Origin: Tetradesmus obliquus
Taxonomy: Eukaryota > Chlorophyta > Chlorophyceae > Sphaeropleales > Scenedesmaceae
Assembly: GCA_030272155.1 (NCBI GenBank)
Contig: CP126197.1
Span: 3,154,001 to 3,218,000 of the forward strand
Direction of reading: 5' to 3'
DNA length: 64,000 nucleotides
The notes below the pieces were generated by a model. It was not told where the DNA came from. It ran no database searches and worked only from the letters and a program-made list of their open reading frames with translations. The translations under genes and the position numbers were made by a program. Shown here in pieces: positions 12,602 through 24,329 of the stretch (position 1 is its first letter; each line of letters opens with the position of its first letter).

Positions 12602-13430
12602 GGCTGCCTCTTCTAGATTGTGGCGCATTGATTGTGGCGCATTGTGGTGTTGATAGGTTACTGTGCATCAGATGCTCTGCTGCGGGCAAATTGCATGACT
12701 TGGCATGCTGCTAGTAGGCAGGCACATTAGCAGGCTGTTGGTAGGTGCTAAATGGCAGGGCAGTGTATGCTGTGGCTCGATTGTTGATATGAAGGGGTGA
12801 GTGTTGCTTTTGCCAGTGCCAGTGCATTGTTGCAGTCGTCGTACCAGCGTTGACAAAGGTGCAAACTCTGAGAGGTGCGCACCGGTGCATGCACGACTCA
12901 GAGATGGTACTACCATAGTAGGTGTGGTCAGCTTTGACGGTCAAAGGTGTGGTCAGCTTTGACGGTCAAAGCAATTAGAAAAGGCTGTGCAGCTAGGACA
13001 GAAGGGTGGAAGGCAAAAGCCTATGTACATTACGTCAACCTCGTGTGCTGCTTGATTAGGGTATGGTGCGAGTAGTATCAGCGGCTACGAAGCACCTGCA
13101 TCTCAGCGTGACAGTGCAGCATGAACTTCAGTTGCAACCCCGCACTGGCAGTGCCACTTGGCAGTGCATGTCTTCAGTGTTGTCAGCAGCTTGCTGACTG
13201 AGTTGTTGTCCAGTCACAGGTAACTCACCCTCTGATGCTCCTGAGATCTGTGTCGATGCTGATTTTCTTGTCAATGCACAGTACAGCACAGCTACATGCA
13301 ACCACTCCAACTGTCACTGTTATCTCAACTGCCACCTGGCACTCGAGATCCTCACGTCCTAAACGCTTCACCGTGCAGTTGGGCCGAGCTCTTCTGCATT
13401 CAATTGGTTCAACGTAAAAAAATTGAAGTC
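12602..13430. other. intergenic, MYND gene to CPBP protease
   Basis: No coding signal is seen. It holds the 3' flank of the MYND gene, the 25-bp palindromic doublet at 12921-12970 and the presumed promoter of the CPBP gene. Confidence 0.45.
12921..12970. repeat. exact 25-bp tandem doublet with internal palindrome
   Basis: Units 12921-12945 and 12946-12970 are identical. Each contains CTTTGAC-G-GTCAAAG, so the doublet presents two dyads with TTGAC cores about 460 bp upstream of the CPBP start codon. It could be a dimeric transcription-factor site or a recent replication-slippage product. Confidence 0.7.
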
Positions 13431-14708
13431 ATGTCGCAGTTTGTAAATCATGCGTGGCAGCGGGTACAGGCGGCGTACAGCACAGTGCCACCCGCATTGG
13501 ACCCAACTGCATGGCTCTACATCGGCACGTTTGCAGCTCTAGCTGTGCCGATCGGCATGTTTACTGGCGTGCTAAACTTCAAGGTTGAGAAGCGCCCTTC
13601 AAAATGGCTGGAGGTAGGGCATTGCTGCTCTGCAAGAGCTACAGCCACTGGTGGTGGTGGGGAAGCAGAGTTTGCAGATGTTGAGCAGGCACTCTGACTC
13701 TCCTGCAGACTTCATTGTTTGTATGTAGCTGATTTGTTGTTCAATAGCATGGCTACATGCACACCAAGGCACGGTGCTGACTGCAGCAGCAGCAGCAGCA
13801 CAGCAGCACAGTACAGCAAGTGCTGCATGTGCAGCTGCTCCCTCCTGCCACTCGTCACAGCGTCCACTACCTGCATGGCTGGTTTTGCTGCAGGTATTGT
13901 TCGTTGTGTTCCTGTCACGGGGTCTGCTGGAGGAGCTGGTGTTCAGGGTGATGGCGCTGCCTCACCCAGCAGTGGACGGCCCCACTCCACCAGCAGAGTT
14001 TGCTGTCAAGTAAGTGCTGCTGTGCTGAGCGCAGGACTGTAAAACGCACCTATTTTGGAGGCACATGTGCATGGCAGCGCAAGCAGCAGATTCTGGTGGG
14101 ACCATGCAACAGTGGCAGCAATCCACACCCATCATGTGCCATGCAGTGCGTGGCACAGGCACGCACAGCCAGCCATGTGAGAAGCTTGGCATGTGCTGGC
14201 AGCTGCATCCGACCTTAGTGCAGACAGGTGTTGTTTCAATGGACCATGGACAGACATAGTGCCTGCATAGGGGGGGGGGCAACTGTTATGCAGTGCCGCA
14301 ACAATGATGTTGTGCATTGACATGGCGCAGCAGCAGTCAAAGTTTCGGTTTTCAGTAGCATTGGCTTGTATGCTCTTGTGTTGCAACATTCTGCACACTT
14401 GCAGCTGCTCGATTAAACCTTCACCCTGACCACATGCACCCGCCGCTGCGCTTTGCCTCCGCTCCTCGCCTCTGCGCAGGGCTGCCATCTCAACATTCGT
14501 GTTTGTCGCGGGTCACCTGCTCATCCCCGGGGAGCGGCAGCAGAAGACTTTCAGGGACCCCGGCTTCCTGGCCATGTGCGGCATCTTTGGCGCCATGTGC
14601 AGCGCGGTGTACTACCTGACTAGCAGCCTGCTGGTGATCTGGCTGGTGCACGGCGTGCCTGTGGCGGTGTGGCTGCTGCTGTTGGGAGGCGTGGACAAGG
14701 TGCAGTAG
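13431..14708 (+). CDS. CPBP-family (CAAX-protease-like) intramembrane protease
   Basis: Exons 13431-13613, 13894-14009 and 14480-14708 give 175 residues. The three family motifs are intact: EExxxR (E74, E75, R79), FxxxH (F108, H112) and a later His (H157) in a hydrophobic helix. These residues form the glutamate/histidine active site of Rce1-like and bacterial-immunity-type CPBP proteases, which cut substrates inside membranes. One hydrophobic helix precedes the catalytic segments and at least three accompany them. In plants, relatives are mostly plastid membrane proteins (known); no clear transit peptide is visible here, and the protein is at the short end of the family. The stop codon is followed by a decayed copy of the gene's own tail (14743-14830). 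Confidence 0.85.
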
Positions 14709-16396
14709 CTAGTAGCAGTACGAACAGAAACAGCTGCTGGTTGTGGGCATGTGTCTGCCCATGCTGTGCCTGTGGCTATGTGGTTGTGTGGCTGCTGCTG
14801 CCGGGCGGCGTGGAGCAGGTGCAGTAGCGAGCAAAGTTACGAGTGAAGAAGGGTGGCGGTTGTGTTACTACGCTCACTGCTGCAGTAGCGCTGGGGTGTG
14901 GGGTGGGGGGCAGGCTGAGAGCTTGATATGGATCAGTGCGCATGCACAGCAATCAGAATCTGGCGAAGGTGGAGGTGGCATACATGCCCAGCAGGAGGAT
15001 AGGGAGGCTGCGGCGTAGCACATGTGCTTTACGTGGGTTGCCCGTGTGTTGATGTTGACACCAGTAGAGATGCATTTTGTCTGTGCAGGAGAAACTTGAA
15101 GTGGGATGCATGGTGCATTTTGTCTCTGCCGAAGTGCAGATGGTATTTTGTCAGCAAACTCAATCGCAGGCTTCATGTGCCGTGGGTGGCAGCATTGCAG
15201 GAGAGTGCATGCCGCGCTGCCCACATACACAGACTGCTGCGAAGCATGTCGAGCTGACCATGTAGCATACATGCAATCAGCAACTGCTGAGAGGCCCAGC
15301 CCTGGCTGCTGCACAAGGATGCACTAGTTTTGGTGCATGTTCTGTATCTACTGTGCGTGCAGCATCTTGTGCAACATGTGGCTGCAGCAGAACTTGCCTG
15401 CAGGAGCTGTGGGCTGTGCCGCTGCTTTGCCTGCATGCAGGGCTGCATCGTGGTACAAGGGACGCAGAGTGTCCTTGTCTCTGCCAGCAGTCAGTTGCTT
15501 TTGTCAGGCTGGCCCAGCCGAGACAGCTTACATGCATCCTGCTGCAACAGCTGTGGAATCTGGCACTGCTGCTGTATTGGCATATAACCGTTATATGTGA
15601 CAGTGCATTATCATAGTGTGCACAGACTGTGTGCGATGGACTGTTGTAGGGTAGGTAGTTGCAGCTGGCTTGCCACAAGGCGTTGGCAAGCTTTGATGGA
15701 TTCTTGCCCGTTTCTAGTCTGCTGTGCTGTCACGCACGGTACCTGAAGTCCAAGATGTTTCCTACATGCTGGCTACATGCTGCCTCTGCGTGTGCTGCTA
15801 AGGCATATGGTACCATGCGAGGCATTGCTAGCGCCTCTACGCATGCCAGCGTGCGATGGCACCCCTTTGGAAGGCATGCATTGCAGGTTCGCCTGACTGT
15901 TGCGTGTGACTAGCCAGTAGGATTTCGTCCCCCCTGGTAACAAAAAAATGCATTGCATGTGATGCTGCCTGCTGATGTTACTGATCTGCTGGTCCTAGGT
16001 GATGGTTCATGTCTTGACTTGCCTTAAGCACCGCTGCACGTGCATACAGCCGTGACTATTGTCAACTATATACGAATTTGGATGCGCAGCAATCTCTGAA
16101 CGGGTGTCGCCGCTCTGACAGCACTTGTACTTGACGACATTGACCTGTACCGGAATTTCGGACGACGCATGACGTCGCCCCACTTGACGGAGCAGCAGCC
16201 CTACGAAACAAATAATTGGCATCTTTTTATGAAAGATCAACGATAACTTAAGCGGGTAACCTGCCCACTTGACTTTGTAACAACAACGTGCGGCACATGT
16301 GGCTGACGTGGGGAGAGCACCTCGAGGGTAAGCCACTTCACATGTGAACACCAGGCGACGGAAGCGCATTCTTTACCTATCCTCAACACACATGCC
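14709..16396. other. intergenic, CPBP protease to SnoaL-like gene
   Basis: Apart from the duplicated CPBP tail at its left end, I see no coding signal. The sequence is TG/GCA-rich with many short irregular repeats. The last few hundred bases are the presumed promoter of the SnoaL-like gene. Confidence 0.45.
14743..14830 (+). repeat. decayed duplicate of the CPBP gene 3' end
   Basis: This segment repeats the last ~60 coding bases, stop codon and start of the 3' flank of the CPBP gene. Shared landmarks are GTGCCTGTGGC, GTGTGGCTGCTGCTG, GGCGTGGA and AGGTGCAGTAGC, with several substitutions and small indels. It has no upstream exon and is non-functional as coding sequence. Confidence 0.8.
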
Positions 16397-18646
16397 ATGG
16401 CAGTTCCACAACGTGCAATCGGCTTCAAGACAACAGGGGCAGGAGCAAGGCGGGTGGGCCGGTTGTCTGGTGAGTGCTCAGCTCGCCTCTCGTAACGCCT
16501 ACCTCGCTTCACGACCACTCGAACTCACAGTGCAGCGCAATCTGGCACAACGCAGGCTCTCCAGTGGTGGGGTTCGTCAAGACAGTTGCACCACCTGCAG
16601 TGACCCAAGCGCCAGCACAGCGCTTGGAGGAGGCCGCACGCAGCTGGCTTGACAGCATCAATGCCAGGAAGCTGTCTCTCGCAGACGACTTAATTGCCGA
16701 GGACGCAGTGTACCATGTGAGGGGAGATGCTGAGGGTATCCTGCAGATGCTGCCTTCACTGGGCAACCTGCTGTGCACACACTGGCAGGCCTAGCTTGAG
16801 CTGGGCACATGCTGTACCACAGCTCCTCATTCCTTCGAACCTAGCAGTAATTGTTCGTCCTGCAAGCAGCTGAGATGTCAGAACCAGGGCAGTTACTCTG
16901 CACCAGGCTGGGGGTGCACAGCAGCATCTGCCACCTGCTGCTCTGCTGCTGCTGCCGCAGCAGCTTGCTGAATCTTTCATCCCTTGCTGAACTCACTTCC
17001 ATATAAACATCACATTACTTCAGTACAGCCATCACTTCATATACTTGTTGCTTCCATTATCCTGCAGGATGACGGCATGTGGCTGCTGCAGCCTGCCAGG
17101 GGCCGCACAGCCATCCGCAAGGTGTGGCGCGACTGGCTGCGCAGCGTGCCTGACTACCAGATCGAGCCAGTGCAGATGGCAGTGGAGGCGGCAACAAGCG
17201 ATGTGTTTGTGCTGTGGAGGGCCAGCGGCCAGGCCAAGCTGTCGGTGATTCCGCAGCGGCCCACCACCAACAAGCCCTTTGAGCACTACGGGGTGACAAG
17301 GTGTGCGTGAGGGTTGCAGACAGGATGGGGTTGGTGTTGGGTGGTTGATGGGAGCAGCAGCAGCAATGTGGTGAGTGAGCCCTGGCAGCAGCAGCATGCT
17401 AGCAGCATGCTGGCAGCAGATCCAGCAGCAGCAGCGCACACACATGCAACAGCAATGCAGGCACAGTGGCCACTGGCATGCTCCACCACCCCACGTTGCA
17501 GTTGACAGCAGCTCGCATGCTAACCCCCGGCCACGTCCTGCTGCTGCTGCTGCTTCCACCTGCAGGCTGCACTTTGACGCTGTCACCAACCAGATCACAG
17601 ACCAGTGGACCTGGCGTGGCGCATCCACAGATGAGGCCAAGTGGCTGCTTACCCGCAGCTACAAGCCCTTCGACTATGACACTTTCCTCAGCAGCAGCAG
17701 CAGCAGCGGTGCTGATGAGCAGCATGCGCTCTCGCCTGGCCAGCTGGCAGCAGCAGCAGCGCAGGCAGCCGCCGCCGCCGCCGCTGGCAGCAGCAGCGCC
17801 TTTGGCGGCGTCGCTGACGGCTCCACCGCGCAGCGTGCTCGTGCTAAGGGCTCAGCGCTGCTCTTCCGTGAGGTGTTTGGTGCAGTGCCGGGCTCTGATG
17901 TTGCGCAGCTGGATGCTGCGCTGTCTGCTGACTACCGCTGCCAGGAGGCCACTGGGGTTTGGCGCGGCATGAACCTCGCAAGCCGGGAGGCATGCATCAG
18001 CTACTGCCAGCAGCGGCAGAAGCAGCTCAGCGGATCACCCCACTGGCATAGTGAGGCGATGAGCAGCGATGGCAAGCTGCTGTTTGTGCACTTCCAGAAT
18101 GTGCTGACGGACAGGCAGAGCAAGACGCTGGCGGGGCTGAGCAGCGGTGTGCTGGTGCACGTGTTCGACGGCTGGCAGCGCATCAACAGGTGGGCGGCAG
18201 CGCCAGCAGCAGCAGCAGTGCGGAGGTTGTTGCATAGCAGCAGGAGCAAGGAAGTTATGAACTGGTGGTGCCACTGGTGGCAGTCGTTGTTTAGAGCCAC
18301 AGCGGCAGCAACGGCAGCAGCAGCAGCTATGCCACCAAGATACTTGCCTTGCATGCTGCCCTGCTTTGCAAATGATTATTGCTGCGTGGGTGTTGACCTC
18401 TTGCAGTATGGCTGCTGCCTGGCTGGCTATGTGGCCTGTGCAACGCTGCCTCCCTCAGCATCACTCAACTTGTACGCACTCTGCCACTGCCGCTGCCACC
18501 GCCGTCACCGCCGCAGGACGCTGATGTTCCGCGGCCCCATGAGCCTGAGCGAGCGCGCCGAGTTCTTCAACATGGACTGCAGGGCCTGCGGGCGCGACCA
18601 GGCGCAGACGCTGGGGGTCAGCGACTCCGTGCTGGGCGGGATGTGA
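16397..18646 (+). CDS. tandem SnoaL/NTF2-like domain protein, probably organelle-targeted
   Basis: Exons 16397-16469, 16601-16716, 17068-17300, 17566-18189 and 18517-18646 give 391 residues. The first ~25 residues are basic and Ser/Thr/Gly-rich without acids, as in plastid or mitochondrial transit peptides. Residues ~30-195 fit the SnoaL/NTF2-like cone fold: an N-terminal helix EEAARSWLDSIN, then LIAEDAVYHDDGMW, GRTAIRKVWRDWL and a closing strand with DQWTWRG. Residues ~235-380 read as a second, more divergent copy (ALSADYRCQEATGVWRG, then VHVFDGWQRINR). An Ala/Ser linker separates them. Members include enzymes, binding proteins and inactive scaffolds, so no reaction can be assigned. Choosing the CAT|GTGAGG donor of exon 2 and the CCTGCAG acceptor at 16600 is required by phase. 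Confidence 0.78.
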
Positions 18647-18694
18647 AGTGGGCACCTCCATCGCTGGCTGGTGTCATGCAGCACATGTCGGTGG

Positions 18695-19085
18695 TCCTTT
18701 TCAAGGTGCTTAGAAGTGTGCTAGGTTGGATGTGAAGGGGGTACCTGGCTGGCTGATGTGGCCGCAGGTACAGCCGTTGCTCGTGTGACGCAGGCGATGG
18801 AGTTTGGTTCTTTGGCGTGAGCCGCTCTGTGCTGGGCGGGATGTGAAAGGGGTATCTGCCAGCCTGGCATGGCAACAGTGTTGTGTATGCATGTGGCAAA
18901 CCATACACAGCTTGTTTGGTTGATCATTCCTGGAGTGCTGGCCAGTGTGCTGGTTGGCTGTGAAAAGGGCTACTTGGCCGCTCTGTCATCGCATGCTGCA
19001 GCACGCTGCGTTCGTTGGTTACATCATCATCATCTTTTGCAGTGCTGGGCGGTGTTCTGGCTGAAATGTGGAGGGGCGCCTATCA
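18695..19085 (+). repeat. four decayed copies of the SnoaL-like gene's stop-codon region
   Basis: The end of the gene (GTGCTGGGCGGGATGTGAA then GGGCACC, near 18630-18657) recurs with increasing damage near 18715-18751, 18820-18863, 18935-18982 and 19040-19082. Spacing is about 95-120 bp. The copy near 18820 is best preserved, keeping CTGTGCTGGGCGGGATGTGAAA. None has an upstream splice acceptor joined to a full exon. Confidence 0.7.
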
Positions 19086-19417
19086 TGTGTTCCTGTCGTG
19101 CGTTGCATCCTTTGTGCTTCGCTACTTCGTGTAACTCAGCACATGCTGTGGTGGCACGATCGGCTGGCTTGTGCTGCTGGTACTGGTGGATGTGCTATTG
19201 GTGCACATTCTTACGCTACAATGTCGAGTGCTGCATGCGGCAGATGTGTAGCTGGCTGCCTTTAAGCGGCGCTGGAAGTACGATGACCGCAATCATGCTT
19301 TTGCGCAATCGTGTTTTTGTTCAGCTGTTTACCCCACCCTTGCTGTGGACAGCTGGCAGATGCAACACTTGCAGCAAGGGCACGGTATGACACACTCGTT
19401 CGTCTGCGTTGTTACTG

Positions 19418-20210
19418 CCGCGTGTGGGCGGCTGCCAAACCTGCCAATGCAGACAGCTGCTCCTGCAAGCATGCACCTTACTTCCTCTTCTGGGCGCAGT
19501 TCATCGCATTGATGCATTGTTGCGGCTTCAAGTACAGCCTCTGTCTCTTGTTGGCGTGCAAAGCGTGGCTGCTCAACCTGCCGTATGCAGACAGCCACTC
19601 TTGCAGGATAGGTGAAGATTGTCGCTCGCAAGCTTGTGGCAACTGGTTGGCTCATGCTTCCTTGCTGCATGGATTGAGCGCATTCGAATGCATTGTAGGG
19701 TTCACCTGGGTTGTGAGGTGAAGGTGGCTGCTCAACCTGCCGTATGCAGACAGCCACTCTTGCAGAAATGGCGAAAGATTGTTGCGAGCTTGCAGGAAAG
19801 TGGCAGGTTCATGCTTATTCGTGCATGAATTGAGCGCATTCGAATGCGTAGGGTTCACCAGGGTGTGAGGTGAAGGTGGCTGCTCAACCTGCCGTATGCA
19901 GACAGCCACTCTTGCAGGAAAGGTGAAGATTGTTGCGAGCTTGCAGGAAAGTGGCAGGTTCATGCTTATTCTTGCATGGATTGAGCGCATTCGAATGCGT
20001 AGGGTTCACCAGGGTGTGAGGTGAAGGTGGCTGCTCAACCTGCCGTACGCAGACAGCCACTCTTGCAGGAAAGGTGAAGATTGTTGCGAGCTTGCAGGAA
20101 AGTGGCAGGGCCATGCTTATTCTTGCATGGATTGAGCGCATTCAAATGCGTAGGGTTCACCAGGGTGTGAGGTGAAGGTGGCTGCTCAACCTGCCGTACG
20201 CAGACAGCTA
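19418..20210. repeat. ~151-bp tandem repeat array, about five copies
   Basis: Units start at 19563, 19723, 19875, 20026 and 20177, the last truncated near 20210. Lengths are 160, 152, 151 and 151 bp. A more diverged relative begins near 19418. The three central units are nearly identical, marked by GGTGGCTGCTCAACCTGCCG and GATTGAGCGCATTC. Unit length and gradient of divergence resemble a young minisatellite. Short frames inside are artefacts of the repeat. Confidence 0.88.
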
Positions 20211-21924
20211 CCTTCGGCTCTGCTCTTTACGCCAGCGGTGTCAGGTCGACAAATTGTTGCGAGGCTACATAGCCGCAACACAATAAGTCAGGAAGAAGCA
20301 GGTAGCTGTGAACGGTTCAATGGATCTGGTCGGTTGCTGTGGACACAAGGTGTCAGCAAGTGTGTGGTAGGTAGGGCCAAGGGCTGACGTGGCCAGGCCT
20401 GGTTGTGCATCTCACCAACTGTGCGATGCTGACAGGCGGAAACACGGAGGGTGTCTGCTGAGCTTCATACTCTGGGTTTGTTGGTTGCATTTCTTGGGTG
20501 CTGTGGAGGTCGTGCATCTGCACGAGGGAAGTGCTGTAGGTGTGGGGTGCAAAGCTGCTAAATCGTGTGCGAGCAGCTCGTTGGCCACACATGTCTGCAG
20601 TGCTTGGTGATGTTTTCTGCTGTTTTCTGGTAGCATTTGAGCTGCATGTAGTTGTCATGCACTGTTCACAAGCAGTGCACCGTACGTCATGGGCCGCTCA
20701 TGCATCCATCTGCAATGTGTGCTGGTCCATTGCTTGCATCGCATCATGCAGGCAAATGGTGCAGTCACACATTGCCCTCTCGAGGCATGAGGGTGTAGGC
20801 TTGAGTGGGTGAGCGTTGTGCCAGGTGCAGAGTAGGCAGGAGAAAGGATTGCTGTTACGGGCAGCTTCAGCGCCCGCACAATTTTGGGATTGCAGGACTG
20901 CTGTGCTTCAAGCGGCACATTTGCGCTGACGCCGCACTTGATGGTGGTTGTGGTGGTTGGTGCATGGCACGCGCATGTGCAGGAGATGGATTTCTGGCCC
21001 TTGTAGCGCCTGTACACTACAATGGCGGTGGTGATGTGGCTGATTGATCAGCGTTCAGTGTTGCATGATTGACAGGAACGTACACGATCAGGCCTTTTGT
21101 ATGAGGGGATAGGTCTTGTGGGTGTGGGCGTCGTCGAGGGAGTTGGCAGGAGTGCACAGCAAGCAGGCGAGCTGCTTAGCAGCCTGCAGATGTGAGTGGG
21201 TGTTGTGTGTGGCTCAAAGTTGGATGCTGTTGTGGTTGCTGTTCTGTGCTTACCCTGTTCACCAGCAGCATCCTATGAGATGCTGTTTTGTCCAGTAAGC
21301 CGTTCAATGGCTCGACAGGCAGTCTTATGCTTTTGATACAGCAGCCGGTTGCCAGCGCAGCCGTCTTGGTAACTTGATATGTTGACAACGAGTGTACACT
21401 CATGCCAGCAGTGTACTGCATGTCATAACATCTTTGAGTGAAGTAGCGCGTCTGCAAAGAGCAGCACCGAGGACCTCCTGCCAACAAACTGACCAGACAA
21501 CAGCTGGTTCCACAATGCAACTCAACTTCGTGATGGCGCCATATGATGCATCATCACATGATGCTCATCAGTGTATGATACGCTGTGCTGTGGTGAGCTG
21601 GCCCACGCTGTGATACACAACACACCGGCTTCAGTCCAGCCCAGCCAATCTCAGCGTTCAGCGCTGCTGATGACATGCATGACAGCTGCAGCGACCAGCG
21701 TTCAGACATGGGCAACAAGAAAACCAACAGCAGCTGCAATGCCATACCTAAGGCCAATGAATCTTCACAAAGCTTCCAACAAAGGTACAGGAGCCAGCAA
21801 AGGTGGCTGCATGAGTGTGCAGCAGCCTGCAGGTCATCAACGACCCCTCAAGGTTGAACACTAGCCAGAAAAGCCCTTCAAAGCTGCTGCTGCTGCTGCT
21901 GCCACTGCTAGCTAGCTGCCCTGC

Positions 21925-22110
21925 AGCGCCACCGCTGCTCACACACCACTGCTGCCTGCTTTGGTGGGAGAGCCGCTTTCGCCTGGCTGTGCTGCTTCTG
22001 TTACTACTACTACTGCTGCTGCCGCTGCCGCTGCCAGCCCTGTCAGGCTCAGCAGCTCCAGCCAGCCAGTAGTCGTGCATAACAGCATCAGCTGGTGCAC
22101 CTGCAGGTGC
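21925..22110 (-). repeat. decayed duplicate of the last exon end of the HAD hydrolase gene
   Basis: Downstream of the HAD gene's stop, this segment repeats its final exon end and 3' flank. TGGTGGGAGAGCCGCTTTC, the CAGCAGCTCCAGC block and GCTGCTCACAC-CGCTGCTGCC are shared with 22206-22325. Substitutions and a longer CTG/ACT tract have destroyed the frame. Confidence 0.75.
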
Positions 22111-22217
22111 TGCTGCCATGCATGACAGCTGTAACAACAGCTGTACCAGCACCTCCGCCGCTGACCGATTGCTCAGAGCGGCCCTGCTGCTCCTCTCAGG
22201 CCGCAGCGAGCTGCTGC

Positions 22218-23113
22218 TCACACGCCGCTGCTGCCCGCCTTGGTGGGAGAGCCGCTTTCAACTGCCTTGGCTGCTGCTGCCCCCGGTCCTGCCAGCCCCA
22301 GCAGCTCCAGCAAGCCAGCAAAGTCCTGCACCACTGCATCAGGCGCTGGCAGGTACTCCGGCCACACCTCGCAGGGGTTGCGCTGCACGTACACACCACG
22401 AAGGCCAGCCTGGGGGGGCGGACAGGCAGCAGCAGCAGCAGCAGGCCGCCGGCAGAAGCAATACATGTTGGGTCAATGGCAGCTGACAATGCTGGCTGAT
22501 ACTTGCGGTAGTATCACGTGGGCAGCGGCAACCACGAGACATGCAGCGCACTCAACAGCATCTATACCTGTCATGACAAGACACTTGCAGGTGACTATTG
22601 CATGTTGTGAATGAACTCGACATGTTCAGGTCAGTATTGCAAAATCACAAATCACTGGTCTTCATCTGGCATTATGAGTACGGCAAGCCACACCTGCATT
22701 GCTCCCGCGATGTCCCAGGGGTGACTGGCCACCATGCACACCCTGTCAGCCGACACGCCCAGCTGCTTCACCGCAAACTGGTAGCTGGAAAGGAAGGGCT
22801 TCCAGGACTGGCAGGGTGATGAGGTGGCGGCATATACAGTGGCAGCGACAGCAGCACCCAAACGCTTACAGATTGTGATGTTATAACAGCAGGCGAGGCC
22901 CAGTGCATGCAGCTGGTGCCTCACATACTGCTGCTCAATGCTTTGGTGGGGTTGCTGATGCAACACAGACACCATGCAACCACTGTCCTGGCTCTGATTG
23001 AGGCCTGCAGTGCAGGCACAAGTGTGCCTGCAAGCAGCCATTCCCAGCACTGGCTGCTGCTGCCGTCACGGCACCTCCCAGGCATAGGCCGCCATTGCTG
23101 CTGCGATGGTACC

Positions 23114-23158
<45 letters not shown>

Positions 23159-24275
23159 TCATTGCCGGCTCACCTCAGGCATGCTGATGTCCAGCATGGG
23201 CCCCTTCACCAGCTGCATCACCTTGTTGCCGGTCAGCACCGCCTTGGCAATGCCCTCGGCAGAGCCATTGGTCAGCACAGACACCTGCAGTGCAGCATCA
23301 CAGTAGCTGATGTCAGCATTGAGAAAGGACAATCTACTGTGTCTGACACCGTGCCGTGCTGTTCTGGAGCAGAGCCATGCGGCAGCACAGACACCTGCAG
23401 CACAGCATCACAGCAGCCAGGTTCAATGCTGAACTGAACACCATGCCGCGCTGTGCTGGAGCAGAGTAAATTTATCAGCACAGACGCCTGCAGCGCAGCA
23501 ACAACCAGCACATTGTAGCAGCCATAGCGCATCACCGTATGCTGATCTCTGCTGCAGCAGGGCCCGCCAAGCACCATACATGCATGCATCATGCATGCGG
23601 CTGCCGTTGAGCATCACATGTCGGCCCACCTGAATGTTTGCATTTGCCGGGTGCCGCAGCGCCTCAGGGATGTCAGCATTGCATGGCAGCATGCCGTTAC
23701 ATGCTGCAGCAGAACTTGACACTATGCATGCATGCGGTGTTTCACCTTGATGTTTGCGTTGTTCAGGTGCCGCAGCGCCTCAGGGATGTCGGGGTACAGC
23801 GGCGCTGCTGCCCAGGCCGCCATCACCTTCTGCATGGCGTCAACGCCTGTCAGCCTGCGCAGGGGAGGCGGGCATGAATGCATTTTGTGTATACAGTGAG
23901 CGAGGTGCATCAGCAGGCTTCATCATGTGACAACCGGTCGATGAATGCCACCACATCAGCAATGCAAGTCCAGCAATTCAACGTGCATTGCAGTGCAAAG
24001 GCCACAGATGACAAACAGCGGCCGCTCAATGGGCTATAGCATGCTGCCAAATCCCAGTGCAGCGCACAAAGCAGCAATGTGTTGCTCCCTCTCCTTGGAC
24101 AGTTCTCGCACCTGCTCCACTCCTCTTTGCCGGCTTCTCGCAGCATGACCTCCAGGTGGTGTGCCCCCACCTCCTTGAAGGGCCGGAACAGGCCGGCAGC
24201 CTGCGCTGCGAACGCATCTCGCAGCACGTTGGCAAACCACAGCTGCAGGGCAGAAGGTTGAGGGGTGGAAATAAT

Positions 24276-24329
<54 letters not shown>

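Larger units (their letters stand above)
18647..21924. other. 3.3-kb gene-free region with tail copies and a tandem array
   Basis: The left part holds decayed copies of the SnoaL-like gene's tail and the middle a ~151-bp tandem array. The rest (about 20211-21924) shows no motif, no phase-consistent exons and no RNA gene that I can recognise. Confidence 0.5.

Noticed and set aside
19563-20210. CRISPR-like or coding repeat
   Set aside because: The units are ~151 bp, contiguous and without unique spacers, and the organism is eukaryotic. Frames inside break between units.
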